Assembly (NCBI GenBank): GCA_016281315.1
Contig: JAEEIJ010000058.1
Location: forward strand, 1 to 64,000
Direction: 5' to 3'
Length of the DNA stretch: 64,000 bases
DNA from: Bacteroidales bacterium
Lineage (GTDB): Bacteria; Bacteroidota; Bacteroidia; Bacteroidales; UBA932
A program made the translations under genes and the position numbers. Below, one piece after another: positions 1 to 8,695 of the stretch (the stretch's first letter is position 1; each line of letters begins with the position of its first letter). A model generated the notes under the pieces. That model made no database searches. It saw nothing but the letters and a program-made list of their open reading frames with translations, and was not told where the DNA came from.

Positions 1-269
1 GGCAGCAGCTCATAGTGGGCGGTTTCGCATTCGGTACCGTATTCATGGCCACCGATCCCGTCACCTCCGCACAGACCGAAACCGGCAAGTGGATCTACGG
101 CATACTCATCGGCGTGCTCTGCATCACCGTACGCCTCTTCAACCCGGGCTACGCCGAAGGCATGATGCTCGCCATCCTCATGGGCAACACCTGCGCCCCG
201 CTCATCGACCACATCGTCACGAGCTCCAGGATCAACCGCAGGGCCAAGAAACTCCTTAAAGCAGCCTAG
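1..269 (+). CDS. nqrB: Na+-translocating NADH:quinone reductase subunit B, 3' end (partial)
   Basis: The window opens inside this gene; the frame is open from base 3 and ends at a TAG at 267-269. The visible 88 or so residues hold the NqrB C-terminal motif DPVTSAQT, a transmembrane helix ([14 protein letters not shown]) and a second hydrophobic stretch before a basic tail. NqrB is a membrane subunit of the respiratory sodium pump; it carries a covalent FMN and riboflavin in the family, but the FMN-binding threonine motif lies in the missing upstream part. nqrC starts 2 bases downstream, so the subunit order B-C-D-E-F is the standard one. nqrA is presumably left of the window. Confidence 0.95.
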   Translation, partial: QQLIVGGFAFGTVFMATDPVTSAQTETGKWIYGILIGVLCITVRLFNPGYAEGMMLAILMGNTCAPLIDHIVTSSRINRRAKKLLKAA

Positions 270-271
270 CC

Positions 272-1021
272 ATGAATACAAACGGTAACATCTACACAAT
301 CGTCTATACCACGGTCATCGTGGTGATAGTGGCAGGCATACTCGCCGCGGCGGCTACCTTCCTCAAGCCTTCGCAGCAGGCCAACATCAAGGCCGAGACC
401 ATCTCCCAGATGCTCCAGGCCGCCCAATTCGAGACCGCAGGCATGAACAACGTGCAGAAACTCGACAAGTACGCAGCCGAAATCGACCGCGCATTCACCG
501 TCGACGCACAGGGTGCCAAGGTCAAGGACCTGGACGTAAGCCGCGGGAACATCGAGCTCGAAGACGGCCTCAAGGCACAGAACTACGCACTCGCCGGCAA
601 GGGCGGCTATACGGTCGGCCTGCCAGTGTACATACTCAAGGACGGAGTCACCGTCATTCCCTGCTACGGAGCAGGCCTCTGGGGACCGGTCTGGGGCTAT
701 CTCGCAATAGAACCCGACGGATGCACCATCAAGGGCGCTTATTTCGACCATGAGTCCGAAACTGCAGGCCTCGGCGCCCGCATCAAGGACGACCCTGCAT
801 TCCGCAGCCAGTTCGTGGGCAAGAAGATAGCCTGGGGCCAGGAACCCCGCTTCGACATCATCAAGGGTGGAGCCCCCGCAGGCCAGCAGAACGCCATCGA
901 CGCCATCACAGGCGCCACGATGACGTCCAACGGTCTTAACGGAGCCATCAACAATTGGCTGAAGGCCTATGAACCTTATTTCAACGGCATCATCGCCGCT
1001 AAAGCAGCAGAGGAGGAATAA
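272..1021 (+). CDS. nqrC: Na+-translocating NADH:quinone reductase subunit C
   Basis: This 249-residue protein has one N-terminal membrane helix (about residues 8-30) followed by a periplasmic FMN-binding domain. Residues 212-216 read ITGAT, a variant of the family S(T)GAT motif whose last threonine (T216) is the expected site of covalent FMN attachment by a phosphoester bond. NqrC passes electrons between the flavins of the Na+-NQR complex in the inner membrane. The ATG follows the nqrB stop by 2 bases and nqrD starts 3 bases after its stop, so translation is probably coupled. Confidence 0.96.
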   Translation: MNTNGNIYTIVYTTVIVVIVAGILAAAATFLKPSQQANIKAETISQMLQAAQFETAGMNNVQKLDKYAAEIDRAFTVDAQGAKVKDLDVSRGNIELEDGLKAQNYALAGKGGYTVGLPVYILKDGVTVIPCYGAGLWGPVWGYLAIEPDGCTIKGAYFDHESETAGLGARIKDDPAFRSQFVGKKIAWGQEPRFDIIKGGAPAGQQNAIDAITGATMTSNGLNGAINNWLKAYEPYFNGIIAAKAAEEE

Positions 1022-1024
1022 GCT

Positions 1025-1633
1025 ATGACACTTAAAGAAACCTTCCTTAATCCTATACTCAAGGGCAATCCCATCACCGTCCTGGTGCTTGGTATCTGCT
1101 CCTCGCTGGCGGTAACCGTCACCCTCAAGGGCGCGCTCGTCATGGCGCTGTCCGTGACGGTGGTCTGCGGCCTCAGCAGCCTGGTGATGTCCCTTCTGCG
1201 CAAGGGAATACCGAACCGCGTCCGCATCATCGTGCAGCTGGTCGTGGTCGCCATGATGGTAATCCTGGTGGACCAGATCCTCAAGAGCTTTGAAGCCACC
1301 TATGCCATCGACAAGCAGCTGTCCGTGTACATCGGCCTCATCATCACGAACTGCATCGTGATGGGTCGCATCGAGGCGTTCGCCCTGGGCAACAAGCCCT
1401 GGCCCAGCTTCCTGGACGGCGTCGCCAACGGCACTGGCTACGGCCTCATCCTCATCATCGTGGCCTTCTTCCGCGAGCTCCTGGGCAGCGGAACCCTCTT
1501 CGGGATCGACATCCTGAACCGCCTGGGCTACGTTCCCAACAACCTGGTGATCCTGCCGCCCTTCGCGCTCATCCTCCTGGGATGCATCGTGTGGGTACAG
1601 CGAAGCATCCAGAAAGACCTTCAGGAAAAATAA
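1025..1633 (+). CDS. nqrD: Na+-translocating NADH:quinone reductase subunit D
   Basis: A 202-residue integral membrane protein with about six hydrophobic helices, the usual size for NqrD. It shows the family segment GLIITNCIVMGRIEAFA (around residues 110-126), which contains the conserved cysteine that, with its counterpart in NqrE, holds the intramembrane iron centre. It belongs to the sodium-pumping NADH dehydrogenase of the inner membrane. It sits third in the visible operon with 3-base spacing on the left and 12 on the right. Confidence 0.96.
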   Translation: MTLKETFLNPILKGNPITVLVLGICSSLAVTVTLKGALVMALSVTVVCGLSSLVMSLLRKGIPNRVRIIVQLVVVAMMVILVDQILKSFEATYAIDKQLSVYIGLIITNCIVMGRIEAFALGNKPWPSFLDGVANGTGYGLILIIVAFFRELLGSGTLFGIDILNRLGYVPNNLVILPPFALILLGCIVWVQRSIQKDLQEK

Positions 1634-1645
1634 AAGTACAGACCT

Positions 1646-2254
1646 ATGGAATACCTCAGCCTATTCGTCAAGTCCATCTTTGTGGACAATATGATATTCG
1701 CCTACTTCCTGGGAATGTGCTCGTTCCTGGCGGTATCGAAAAACGTCAAAACCGCAGCTGGCCTGGGCGTCGCCGTCATCGCCGTGCTGCTCATCACCCT
1801 GCCTGTCAACTATCTGCTGAACACCTACATCCTTCAGCCGGGCGCCCTCAAATGGGCCGGCCTGCCGGACGTGGACCTGAGCTTCCTGAGCTTCATCGTG
1901 TTCATCGCCGTCATCGCGGCCATCGTGCAGATCGTTGAGATGGTGGTGGAGAAATTCTCACCGGAGCTCTACTCGTCGCTGGGTATCTTCCTGCCGCTGA
2001 TCGCCGTGAACTGCGCCATCCTGGGCGGTTCCCTATTTATGCAGCAGAAGGATTTCGTGAACATCGGCGAGGCCTCGGTCTATGCCCTCGGCAGCGGCCT
2101 GGGCTGGTTCCTGGCCATCGTTTCCCTGGCGGCCATCCGCGAGAAGATGAGCTACTCGAACGTTCCCCCGGCGCTCAAGGGCCTGGGCATCACCTTCATC
2201 ACCGTGGGTCTGATGGGCATGGCCTTTATGACCTTTATGGGCATTTCACTGTAG
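1646..2254 (+). CDS. nqrE: Na+-translocating NADH:quinone reductase subunit E
   Basis: A 202-residue protein homologous in plan to NqrD, with six predicted helices. Two family landmarks are visible: [18 protein letters not shown] near residues 13-30 and [12 protein letters not shown] near residues 119-130; each contains a cysteine near the middle of the bilayer expected to ligate the iron centre shared with NqrD. It is part of the Na+-NQR complex. The neighbours on both sides are nqr genes. Confidence 0.96.
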   Translation: MEYLSLFVKSIFVDNMIFAYFLGMCSFLAVSKNVKTAAGLGVAVIAVLLITLPVNYLLNTYILQPGALKWAGLPDVDLSFLSFIVFIAVIAAIVQIVEMVVEKFSPELYSSLGIFLPLIAVNCAILGGSLFMQQKDFVNIGEASVYALGSGLGWFLAIVSLAAIREKMSYSNVPPALKGLGITFITVGLMGMAFMTFMGISL

Positions 2255-2266
2255 GAGGACTGAGAT

Positions 2267-3541
2267 ATGACGAATACTTTACTTGCTTCTATCGCAGTCA
2301 TCGTAGTGGTGACGCTCATCCTGGTGGCCCTGCTGCTGGTCATCAAAGCCGCCGTCACCCCTTCCGGCACCGTCAAGATCAACATCAACGACGGCAAGAA
2401 GGAACTGGACGTCACCCCCGGCGGCGACGTAATGCACACCCTGGCCGATCACGGGATCTTCCTTCCCTCGGCCTGCGGCGGCAAAGCCAACTGCGGCCAG
2501 TGCAAACTTCAGGTCCTCTCCGGCGGCGGCACCATCCTGCCCACGGAGACGGGCTTCTTCTCCCGCAAGCAGATCAAGGAAGGCTGGCGCCTGGGCTGCC
2601 AGGTGAAGGTGAAGGACAACATCGCCATCGCCGTGCCGGACAGCGCCCTCAGCGTGAAGAAACTCGAGTGCGAGGTCATCTCCAACGAGAACGTGGCCAC
2701 CTTCATCAAGGAATTCACCGTCCGTCTCCCCGAAGGCGAGCACATCGACTTCAAGAGCGGCGAGTACATCCAGATCGACATCCCCGAGTATGAGGCCGAT
2801 TTCGCCGATATGGGCGTGGCCGATATCTATATGGGCGACTGGGAGAAGTACGGCATCACTTCGCTGAAGTTCAAGAACACCGTGCCCACCATCCGCGCCT
2901 ATTCGATGGCCTCGTATCCGGCCGAAAAAGACCTCATCAAACTGAACGTGCGCATCGCGACGCCTCCGTTCGACCGGTCCCAGCCGAAGGGCGTCTTCAA
3001 GTTCGTTCCCGGCGTGCCTCCGGGCATCGCATCCACCTATGTGTTCTCCCGCAAACCCGGAGACAAAGTGTGGATCAGCGGCCCCTACGGCGAATTCCTC
3101 CTCCCGAAGGACGATCCGGGCGATATGGAATACATCTTCGTGGGCGGCGGCGCCGGTATGGCCCCGCTGAGGAGCCACATTATGCACCTCTTCAAGACGC
3201 TCAAGACCAAGCGGGAAGTACACTTCTTCTACGGCGCGCGCGCCCTGGTGGAAGCCTTCTACCTGGAGGACTTTGCGGAGATCGAGAAGGCATTCCCGAA
3301 TTTCCACTTCCACCTGGCCCTGGACCGTCCGGACCCGGCAGCCGATGCCGCCGGCGTGAAATACACCCCCGGCTTCGTTCACAACGTGATGAACGAAACC
3401 TACCTCAAGGACCACGAGGCCCCCGAGGACATCAAGTATTTTATGTGCGGTCCGCCTATGATGACCAAGTGCGTCTGTGACCTCCTGGACAGCCTGGGCG
3501 TCGCTCCGGAGAGCATCCTCTTCGACAACTTCGGCGGTTAA
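2267..3541 (+). CDS. nqrF: Na+-translocating NADH:quinone reductase subunit F (NADH-oxidising, 2Fe-2S and FAD)
   Basis: This 424-residue protein is the electron entry point of the Na+ pump. Residues 8-28 are a membrane anchor. A plant-type ferredoxin domain follows, with the cluster cysteines at 70, 76, 79 and 111. The FAD motif RAYSMAS is at 210-216, and the nucleotide-binding motif FVGGGAGMAPLRSH is near residue 295. The C-terminal CGPPMM and final FDNFGG are typical of NqrF. The frame ends at TAA 3539-3541, just before an intrinsic terminator, so this is the last gene of the operon. Confidence 0.97.
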   Translation: MTNTLLASIAVIVVVTLILVALLLVIKAAVTPSGTVKININDGKKELDVTPGGDVMHTLADHGIFLPSACGGKANCGQCKLQVLSGGGTILPTETGFFSRKQIKEGWRLGCQVKVKDNIAIAVPDSALSVKKLECEVISNENVATFIKEFTVRLPEGEHIDFKSGEYIQIDIPEYEADFADMGVADIYMGDWEKYGITSLKFKNTVPTIRAYSMASYPAEKDLIKLNVRIATPPFDRSQPKGVFKFVPGVPPGIASTYVFSRKPGDKVWISGPYGEFLLPKDDPGDMEYIFVGGGAGMAPLRSHIMHLFKTLKTKREVHFFYGARALVEAFYLEDFAEIEKAFPNFHFHLALDRPDPAADAAGVKYTPGFVHNVMNETYLKDHEAPEDIKYFMCGPPMMTKCVCDLLDSLGVAPESILFDNFGG

Positions 3542-3545
3542 TGAG

Positions 3546-3573
3546 AAAGGGGCCCGGCAGGGTCCCTTTTCTT
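3546..3573 (+). terminator. Intrinsic terminator of the nqr operon (bidirectional)
   Basis: Five bases after the nqrF stop, AAAGGGGCCC (3546-3555) pairs with GGGTCCCTTT (3560-3569) around a GGCA loop; all ten positions pair, one as G-U, and the stem is followed by T-rich sequence. It lies between two convergent genes (nqrF on plus and the DUF47 gene on minus) and the A/T flanks let it work both ways. Confidence 0.85.
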
Positions 3574-4210
3574 ATACGAAGCGCATAACAAGAATTCTTA
3601 CGCAGTCGGCCACGTGCTTTCCGGAGTCCGTGGCCTTTTCGTAGAGTTCCGCCAGGTTCTTGTACTTGGTCATTTCCCGCATATCGGGCTCTTCCGAGAA
3701 GATGTAGCCCACATAGGCTTCGTAGGCTTCATCCGCGTCGTGTTCCAGTTCCTTCACTCTGTCGGCCTGCAGGGTGATGTCCCGGGCGTTTTTCCGGATT
3801 TCCCCCAGGAGCGGCATCATCTGACGGATGGCCTTGGTCTCCCCCAGGATGAGGCGGGTGAGTTCCTTGAGCTGGTCGTCGATTTTAGCCGGCTTATAGA
3901 TATTGAGGGCGTTGGAGCAGTCCTTCAGCACGTCCAGAAGGTCGTCCATCGCCATTGAGATGGCAGTGAATTCCCGCCGGGGACCGGTGCGTATCGCTTT
4001 CTTGGCAATCTCTTCGCGGAATTCCGTGAGCAGGGCGTCTCCCTGATGCTCCAGAATGCGCATTTCCTGGAAGGTTTCCTTCCACTTGGCGGGATCCAGC
4101 GTATCCTGCATCCCGGAGAAGAGGGATGCGCTCTGGGTGAGCAGGCCAGCCTGACGTTCCAGGATGGGAATCAGGTCCTTCTGCGGATGAAACAGACGTG
4201 AAAATAGCAT
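3572..4210 (-). CDS. PhoU-like DUF47 family protein
   Basis: This 212-residue, mostly helical, soluble protein matches the DUF47 (PhoU-like, formerly YkaA) family: the start MLFSRLFHPQ, the acidic and metal-binding-like helices EHQGD (about 66-70) and ELEHDADE (about 160), and the central DDLLDVLKDCSNAL. Family members are usually encoded next to low-affinity phosphate transporters of the PitA type and are thought to modulate them; no such transporter is next to it here. I chose the ATG at 4210 because the longer frame up to 4345 has no conserved sequence and runs through an AT-rich intergenic region. Confidence 0.85.
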   Translation of the reverse strand: MLFSRLFHPQKDLIPILERQAGLLTQSASLFSGMQDTLDPAKWKETFQEMRILEHQGDALLTEFREEIAKKAIRTGPRREFTAISMAMDDLLDVLKDCSNALNIYKPAKIDDQLKELTRLILGETKAIRQMMPLLGEIRKNARDITLQADRVKELEHDADEAYEAYVGYIFSEEPDMREMTKYKNLAELYEKATDSGKHVADCVRILVMRFV

Positions 4211-4217
4211 ACAAAAA

Positions 4218-4312
4218 ATATTTTTTTCAGCCGATTTATCGGTCAAAACAGAAAAATTTCGCGAAAAATCGGCTAAAACAACGCTTTTTTTCGACCGATT
4301 GTTGCGGCAATC
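4218..4312. repeat. AT-rich intergenic block with repeated ATCGG..AAAACA motifs
   Basis: Between the DUF47 start and the divergent surface-protein genes, the motif ATCGGTCAAAACA recurs as ATCGGCTAAAACA about 30 bases later, and inverted partners (CCGATTTATCGG, CGACCGATTG) lie around them. GATTG and CAATC at the right edge form a small hairpin. The block is far more AT-rich than the genes beside it. It may be an operator region for the divergent genes; no known regulator site is recognised. Confidence 0.45.
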
Positions 4313-4324
4313 TTTCCGCTTGTC

Positions 4325-4332
4325 TAGTTTTG
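4325..4332 (+). promoter_or_regulatory. Candidate -7 element for the fimbrillin-like genes
   Basis: TAGTTTTG matches the Bacteroidota -7 consensus TAnnTTTG, and is placed 29 bases before the ATG at 4361. No clear -33 TTTG was found at the usual distance. Confidence 0.5.
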
Positions 4333-4360
4333 CCTGCAGGATCAACTATGTTCGCCTACG

Positions 4361-5371
4361 ATGAAACGAAGAAAAAACACAGGCCGGAAACCAGTACGAA
4401 CAAAACTTCTATTATTGCGCCTTATCGGCCGCCACGCTTCTGTGGCCATCACTGCCTTCTGGCAGTTTCCGGCCTTTTTTTCTTCGTGCTCGCCCCTGTC
4501 CGTGGACCTGCCGGCGCAACAACGGACGCAAATATATATACAAAACCGCAATAAAACAAGCCCTGAGGCCGTTGATTTGTTCTTTTTCGACACCAGCGGG
4601 GTGCAGGTACTGGACGCCTGGCAGCGGGTGGCCCTGCAGGACGGCGTGCCAGTTTACGGGCTGTCCAGGGCCGGCGGAAAAAGGCTGGCCGTCCTCTCGG
4701 CCTCCCTGAAGGATACCACGCGCTGGCTGGATATCCGCAGCTATGCGGACCTCTGCAAACGGACGGTCACCTTACAGGCGGAGCAGCCGTCGGCCCCCTT
4801 CCTCGCCGGAGAAGCACTGCTGGAGGACGGCAGGACACGGGTGGCAAATGTTGCGCTTCGTCCCCTTCTGACGAAGATTGCCCTTCGCAGCGTTGCGGCC
4901 GATTTCAGCGGCCGTCCCTACGCCGGCGTCCCCTTCCGCTGCCGCACCCTCTATCTTTCATACGCGGGCGCGGAATGCCATCCGCTGGGATCCGATGCTG
5001 GGAAACCGCTCTCCTGGATCAGCGCAGGCTGGGCCGACAGCGCCGCAGTGAAACGCCTCCCCCACCCGGAAATCCTGCTGCAGGAGGGCTGCGGGGACAT
5101 CGGCCCCGGGAGAATGGCTCTCGGGCGCGCGTTTTACTGCTACACCGGTCCCCAGACGCGGCTCGTGCTGGGCGGAACGATGGGAGCAGACGAGGTTTAC
5201 TACCCCATTCCCCTGGCGCAGCTGGAACCTGGAAGCGAGTACCTGATAGACGTCACCCTGCGGCGGAAGGGCTCGCCCGACCCCGACATCCCCACGGAGA
5301 CAGGCACCGTACAGTTGGACTTTGTCACCCTCCCCTGGGCGCGGGGAGACAGCTACACCGTGCGCTTCTGA
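4361..5371 (+). CDS. Fimbrillin-like (FimA/Mfa type) surface protein, putative
   Basis: A 336-residue protein rich in beta-strand segments, ending in VTLPWARGDSYTVRF. Its core (about residues 60-110: TQIYIQNRN...VDLFFFDTSG) resembles the first strands of FimA/Mfa and DUF4906-type fimbrillins, where a short strand precedes a sentence like LFVFD. A possible lipobox (AFFSSC, about residue 43) follows a hydrophobic stretch, but the N-terminus is oddly basic and the start is uncertain. The next gene begins in its stop codon (TGATG), so both are translated together. The pair likely builds or decorates a surface appendage; function is inferred from family shape only. Confidence 0.55.
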   Translation: MKRRKNTGRKPVRTKLLLLRLIGRHASVAITAFWQFPAFFSSCSPLSVDLPAQQRTQIYIQNRNKTSPEAVDLFFFDTSGVQVLDAWQRVALQDGVPVYGLSRAGGKRLAVLSASLKDTTRWLDIRSYADLCKRTVTLQAEQPSAPFLAGEALLEDGRTRVANVALRPLLTKIALRSVAADFSGRPYAGVPFRCRTLYLSYAGAECHPLGSDAGKPLSWISAGWADSAAVKRLPHPEILLQEGCGDIGPGRMALGRAFYCYTGPQTRLVLGGTMGADEVYYPIPLAQLEPGSEYLIDVTLRRKGSPDPDIPTETGTVQLDFVTLPWARGDSYTVRF

Positions 5372-6288
5372 TGCGAAAAATACCTTTCATATTGTTGTTC
5401 CTGGCCGCCTGCACGCGTACGGAGCCGGATTCTTCTCATTATTGCCTAAATAGTACGTTCATCCTGCTTTCTTCCTATGGGCCCGAAACGCGTGCGGCGG
5501 TCCCGGACGAAACAGCAATCAAAGATTTTAATCTCCTGGTATTCAATGCTTACGGGGAGCTGGAGGAGCACGTCTTCGTCCCGGAGCGGGAACTCCACGG
5601 GGGCGTTCCCCGCTGCACCTTGCTATTAATGAAAGACGTCCCATACACCTTCATCGCCACGGCCAATACAGGCTACAAACTGCCCGTCACGAGCCTGGAG
5701 GAGGCGCGCTCTTTCCGCTACCACCTGGCCTACCCGGACGAATACGGCCCCGGCATCCCGATGGCCGTCGTCCGGGAAGACGCCAGGGCCGGCACGCAGG
5801 TGGAACTGCGCCTGGAGCGCCTGATGACCCGGCTGGACCTCCAGACCGACCGCCGGGCGCTCTCGGAGGGCGTTTTCATCAAAGTGACGGAGGTGGAAGT
5901 GGAAGCCTGCCCCAGCTGGGTGTCGCTCTTTCCCTCCAGCCGGCCCCTGAGCCGGGCCGATGTCTTCCCGCGCGGCCTCGTCTTACGCGGCAGCGACGTG
6001 GACCCGCTGAACCGGGAGGAAGAAGGGACGGGCATGAGCGGCCTCGTGAGTCTCTACGTGCTGGAAAACTGCCAGGGTGACGAGCCTTTTGCCGGCGTCA
6101 CCACCCGCATCACGGTAAAGGCGGAATACCATTCACCGGACTTCGACACCGAAGCCGGCGAAACGCTCTCCTACCGCTTCTATCCACGGGAAGAGCGCTA
6201 CGACCTGGAACGGAATACCGTGTACCCGGTAGTGTTGAAATGGGAAGGAGAAGGACTCCCTACAGAAGCGTCTTCAGGCACTTTTTGA
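5371..6288 (+). CDS. Fimbrillin-like surface lipoprotein, putative
   Basis: A 305-residue lipoprotein: MRKIPFILLFLAAC gives a short signal peptide with lipobox LAAC, cysteine at residue 14. The sequence after residue 40 (RAAVPDETAIKDFNLLVFN) is the usual opening of fimbrillin-like and FimB/Mfa2-like proteins of Bacteroidales, and a second stretch ETLSYRFYPREERYDLERNT resembles the strand that precedes the C-terminal domain in these families. The ATG overlaps the stop of the previous gene by one base. Its 3' end overlaps the convergent rfbD end by 29 bases. It may anchor or cap a fimbrial fibre in the outer membrane. Confidence 0.65.
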   Translation: MRKIPFILLFLAACTRTEPDSSHYCLNSTFILLSSYGPETRAAVPDETAIKDFNLLVFNAYGELEEHVFVPERELHGGVPRCTLLLMKDVPYTFIATANTGYKLPVTSLEEARSFRYHLAYPDEYGPGIPMAVVREDARAGTQVELRLERLMTRLDLQTDRRALSEGVFIKVTEVEVEACPSWVSLFPSSRPLSRADVFPRGLVLRGSDVDPLNREEEGTGMSGLVSLYVLENCQGDEPFAGVTTRITVKAEYHSPDFDTEAGETLSYRFYPREERYDLERNTVYPVVLKWEGEGLPTEASSGTF

Positions 6289-7246
6289 GGGAATCCGTCC
6301 AGTAAGGGATGGAAATCCCCAGCGCCGCCTTGATCTTGGTCTTGTCGAGGACGGAATAGGCAGGCCGATGCACCTTCGACGGAAACTCGTCGCTGTGGCA
6401 AGGCACAATCTCGCAGGAAGTATGCCCCGCATACTGGGCGATGATCCGAGCAAAATCGTACCAAGAACAAACTCCTTCATTGCTGAAATGGAAGATAGCG
6501 CCGGAGACGGAGGGCGAGGCCCCCGAGGGAACATCGGCCTTCTTTTCAGTGACCGAGGGGGCATCCCCTTCGGATCCGGCGATTTCCAAAAACCGAACTA
6601 TCACCTCCGCCAAATCGCCGGCATAGGTAGGCGTTCCCACCTGGTCGAAAACGACCTTGAGGGACGGCTTTGAGGCCGTGAGAGAGAGCATCGTCTTGAC
6701 GAAATTCTTGCCGTATTCGCTGTAGAGCCAGGACGTCCGGATGATGATGTGCCGGCAGCCCACGCGCTGAATGGCCTCTTCCCCGTGCAGTTTGGTGCGG
6801 CCATACGCCCCGATGGGCGTTCCCTTCATCTCCTCCCGGCAGGGCGTGTTGTACGCCTCCCCGCCGAAGACATAGTCCGTGGAAATGTGCACCAGCAGAC
6901 CGCCAACCTCCTTCATCGCCACCGCAAGGTTCTCCACCGCCTTGGCATTCAGCAATTCCGCCAGCTCCTCATTGTCCTCCGCCGCCTCCACATTCGTATA
7001 CGCCGCACAGTTCACGATGGCCTCAATCCCCTCCTTCCGGACCATCTCCCGAATGGCGGCCATATCCGTGATATCCAGATATTCAGCCCCAGGAGTCACA
7101 TCCGTGAAGACAGCGGAGGAGGGCGACGCCCCTGAGGGAGCATCGGCCTTCTTTTCAGTGACCGAGGGGGTCGTCCCCTCTGCCGACAGAAGTGCCTTTA
7201 AAGAAAGGCCAAGTTGGCCGTTGGCACCGGTAACCAAGACTTTCAT
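6260..7246 (-). CDS. rfbD: dTDP-4-dehydrorhamnose reductase with two repeat-encoded inserts
   Basis: RfbD makes dTDP-L-rhamnose with NAD(P)H. The 328-residue protein has the Rossmann motif GANGQLG (8-14), the SDR catalytic STDYVFGG (122-129; Y in the YGRTK at 149-152 is the acid/base), and the family segments FDQVGTPTYAGDLA (200-213) and RPAYSVLDKTKI (294-305). Compared with the family it carries two extra loops, residues about 23-44 and 224-248, both reading PSVTEKKAD(A/V)PSGASPS; they are encoded by a near-identical 53-nt DNA repeat. Both inserts sit in loops just before a beta strand (FTDV; IFHFS), so the enzyme may still fold. The start overlaps rfbC by 4 bases. It is the last gene of the operon. 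Confidence 0.93.
   Translation of the reverse strand: MKVLVTGANGQLGLSLKALLSAEGTTPSVTEKKADAPSGASPSSAVFTDVTPGAEYLDITDMAAIREMVRKEGIEAIVNCAAYTNVEAAEDNEELAELLNAKAVENLAVAMKEVGGLLVHISTDYVFGGEAYNTPCREEMKGTPIGAYGRTKLHGEEAIQRVGCRHIIIRTSWLYSEYGKNFVKTMLSLTASKPSLKVVFDQVGTPTYAGDLAEVIVRFLEIAGSEGDAPSVTEKKADVPSGASPSVSGAIFHFSNEGVCSWYDFARIIAQYAGHTSCEIVPCHSDEFPSKVHRPAYSVLDKTKIKAALGISIPYWTDSLKKCLKTLL
6509..6561 (-). repeat. In-frame coding repeat, copy B, in rfbD
   Basis: This 53-nt segment matches 7118-7170 at 50 of 53 positions and lies in the same reading frame. Its edges form small hairpins: GGGC GAG GCCC on one side and AGGGG GCAT CCCCT running past the other end. It encodes the second extra loop of RfbD. 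Confidence 0.9.
7118..7170 (-). repeat. In-frame coding repeat, copy A, in rfbD
   Basis: The partner of 6509-6561, 609 bases away (a multiple of three, so the same frame). Two of the three differences are silent in RfbD and one changes alanine to valine. The edges again form hairpins, GGGC GAC GCCC and GAGGGG GTCGT CCCCTC, with different loop bases. Confidence 0.9.
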
Positions 7247-7821
7247 TCGGCGTAAAGATTGGCGGAATAATCAAACAAATCGGAGGACTGGGAGAGCGGC
7301 AGATGATGCTTGTCCTTTTCAGAGAGGATGATATCGGCCTCCGGAAGGCCCCAATCGATGCCGAGGGCGGGATCGTTCCAGGCGATGGCACCTTCTGCCT
7401 CGGGGGCGTACAGACGGTCGCACTTGTACTGGAAGACCGTTTCCTCCGAGAGGACCGAGAATCCGTGCGCAAAGCCGCGCGGGATGAAGAACTGTCGGTG
7501 ATTCTCGCCGCTGAGTTCGCAGCAGACGTGCCGGCCGAACCAGGGCGAACCCTTGCGGATGTCCACCGCCACATCGAGCACCCGGCCGCTTACCACGCGC
7601 ACCAGCTTGCTCTGGGAATGGCTGCCCGTCTGGAAATGCAGGCCGCGCAGGACCCCGTAGCGGCTCTTGCTCTCGTTGTCCTGCACGAAGCGGATCTCCC
7701 GGCCGATGGCGGCCTCGAAATCCCGCTTGTTCCAGCTTTCCAGAAAGTATCCCCGTTCATCCCCGAAGACCTTGGGCTCCAGGATGAGTACGCCGGGGAT
7801 GGCTGTCTCAATTACTTTCAT
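7243..7821 (-). CDS. rfbC: dTDP-4-dehydrorhamnose 3,5-epimerase
   Basis: A 192-residue cupin-fold epimerase that converts dTDP-4-keto-6-deoxyglucose to its L-lyxo form for rhamnose synthesis. It starts [20 protein letters not shown] and shows the family motifs GYFLESWN (25-32), VLRGLHFQ (around 57-64, with the catalytic histidine) and [13 protein letters not shown] (around 117-129). Length is normal. It overlaps rfbA by 14 bases upstream and rfbD by 4 bases downstream, typical of coupled translation. Confidence 0.96.
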   Translation of the reverse strand: MKVIETAIPGVLILEPKVFGDERGYFLESWNKRDFEAAIGREIRFVQDNESKSRYGVLRGLHFQTGSHSQSKLVRVVSGRVLDVAVDIRKGSPWFGRHVCCELSGENHRQFFIPRGFAHGFSVLSEETVFQYKCDRLYAPEAEGAIAWNDPALGIDWGLPEADIILSEKDKHHLPLSQSSDLFDYSANLYAE

Positions 7822-8689
7822 CGGCCAGACGCATTAAGTATTGTCCGTATTGGTTCTTGAGCATCGGACGGGCGATTTCCCGCAGGCGCTCGGGCGAAAT
7901 CCAGCCGTTGTGCAGCGCGATGCCCTCCAGGCAGGCCACCTTGAGGCCCTGCCGCTTCTCGATGGTCTCGATGTAGGCCGTCGCCTCCGCCAGGGAGTCG
8001 TGCGTGCCCGTGTCCAGCCAGGCGAAGCCGTGGCCCAGCGTCTGGACCTTCAGTTCCCCGGCCTGGAGAAACTCCTGGTTCACCGTGGTGATTTCCAGTT
8101 CCCCGCGGGCCGACGGCTTGATATGCGCCGCCACATCCACCACCTTGTTCGGGTAGAAATAGAGGCCCACCACCGCGTAATTGCTCTTGGGATGTTCCGG
8201 CTTCTCTTCGATGGAGAGGCAGTTCCCGTCCTTGTCGAATTCGGCCACCCCGTAGCGCTCCGGGTCGCTCACCCAGTAACCGAAGACGGTGGCTTTCCCG
8301 TCCTCTTCGGCGCTGCGCACGGCCTCCTTCAGCATCGGCACGAAACCGCTGCCGTGGAAGATGTTGTCTCCCAGCACCAGGCAGCCGCAGTCGTCGCCCA
8401 GGAATTCCCGGCCGATGATGAAGGCCTGCGCCAGACCGTCCGGCGAGGGCTGCTCCGCGTACTGCAGGTTGATCCCGAAGTCCGAGCCGTCGCCCAGCAG
8501 ACGCTTGAAGCCCGGCAGATCCTGCGGCGTGGAAATGAGGAGGATGTCCCGGATTCCCGCCAGCATCAGCACGCTGATGGGGTAATAGACCATCGGCTTG
8601 TCGTAGATGGGCAGGAGCTGCTTCGAGACGCCCTTGGTGATGGGATAGAGCCGGGTGCCGGACCCGCCGGCGAGTACGATTCCTTTCAT
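7808..8689 (-). CDS. rfbA: Glucose-1-phosphate thymidylyltransferase
   Basis: This 293-residue nucleotidyltransferase makes dTDP-glucose from glucose-1-phosphate and dTTP. Residues 7-14 are GGSGTRLY, followed by [11 protein letters not shown] (23-33), the signature of the family; EYGVAEF and [18 protein letters not shown] are also diagnostic. It supplies the dTDP-sugar entry for rhamnose and, probably, for the amino sugar made by the second glycan operon. rfbB (the 4,6-dehydratase) is missing from this operon and must be elsewhere. Confidence 0.97.
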   Translation of the reverse strand: MKGIVLAGGSGTRLYPITKGVSKQLLPIYDKPMVYYPISVLMLAGIRDILLISTPQDLPGFKRLLGDGSDFGINLQYAEQPSPDGLAQAFIIGREFLGDDCGCLVLGDNIFHGSGFVPMLKEAVRSAEEDGKATVFGYWVSDPERYGVAEFDKDGNCLSIEEKPEHPKSNYAVVGLYFYPNKVVDVAAHIKPSARGELEITTVNQEFLQAGELKVQTLGHGFAWLDTGTHDSLAEATAYIETIEKRQGLKVACLEGIALHNGWISPERLREIARPMLKNQYGQYLMRLADESN

Positions 8690-8695
8690 ATGATG

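Noticed and set aside
2279-3415. A 378-codon open frame on the minus strand
   Set aside because: It lies opposite nqrF, which carries all ferredoxin, FAD and NADH motifs.
4198-4554. A 118-codon plus-strand ORF across the AT-rich gap
   Set aside because: It crosses the promoter and repeat region, has no domain, and shares no frame with the fimbrillin-like gene.
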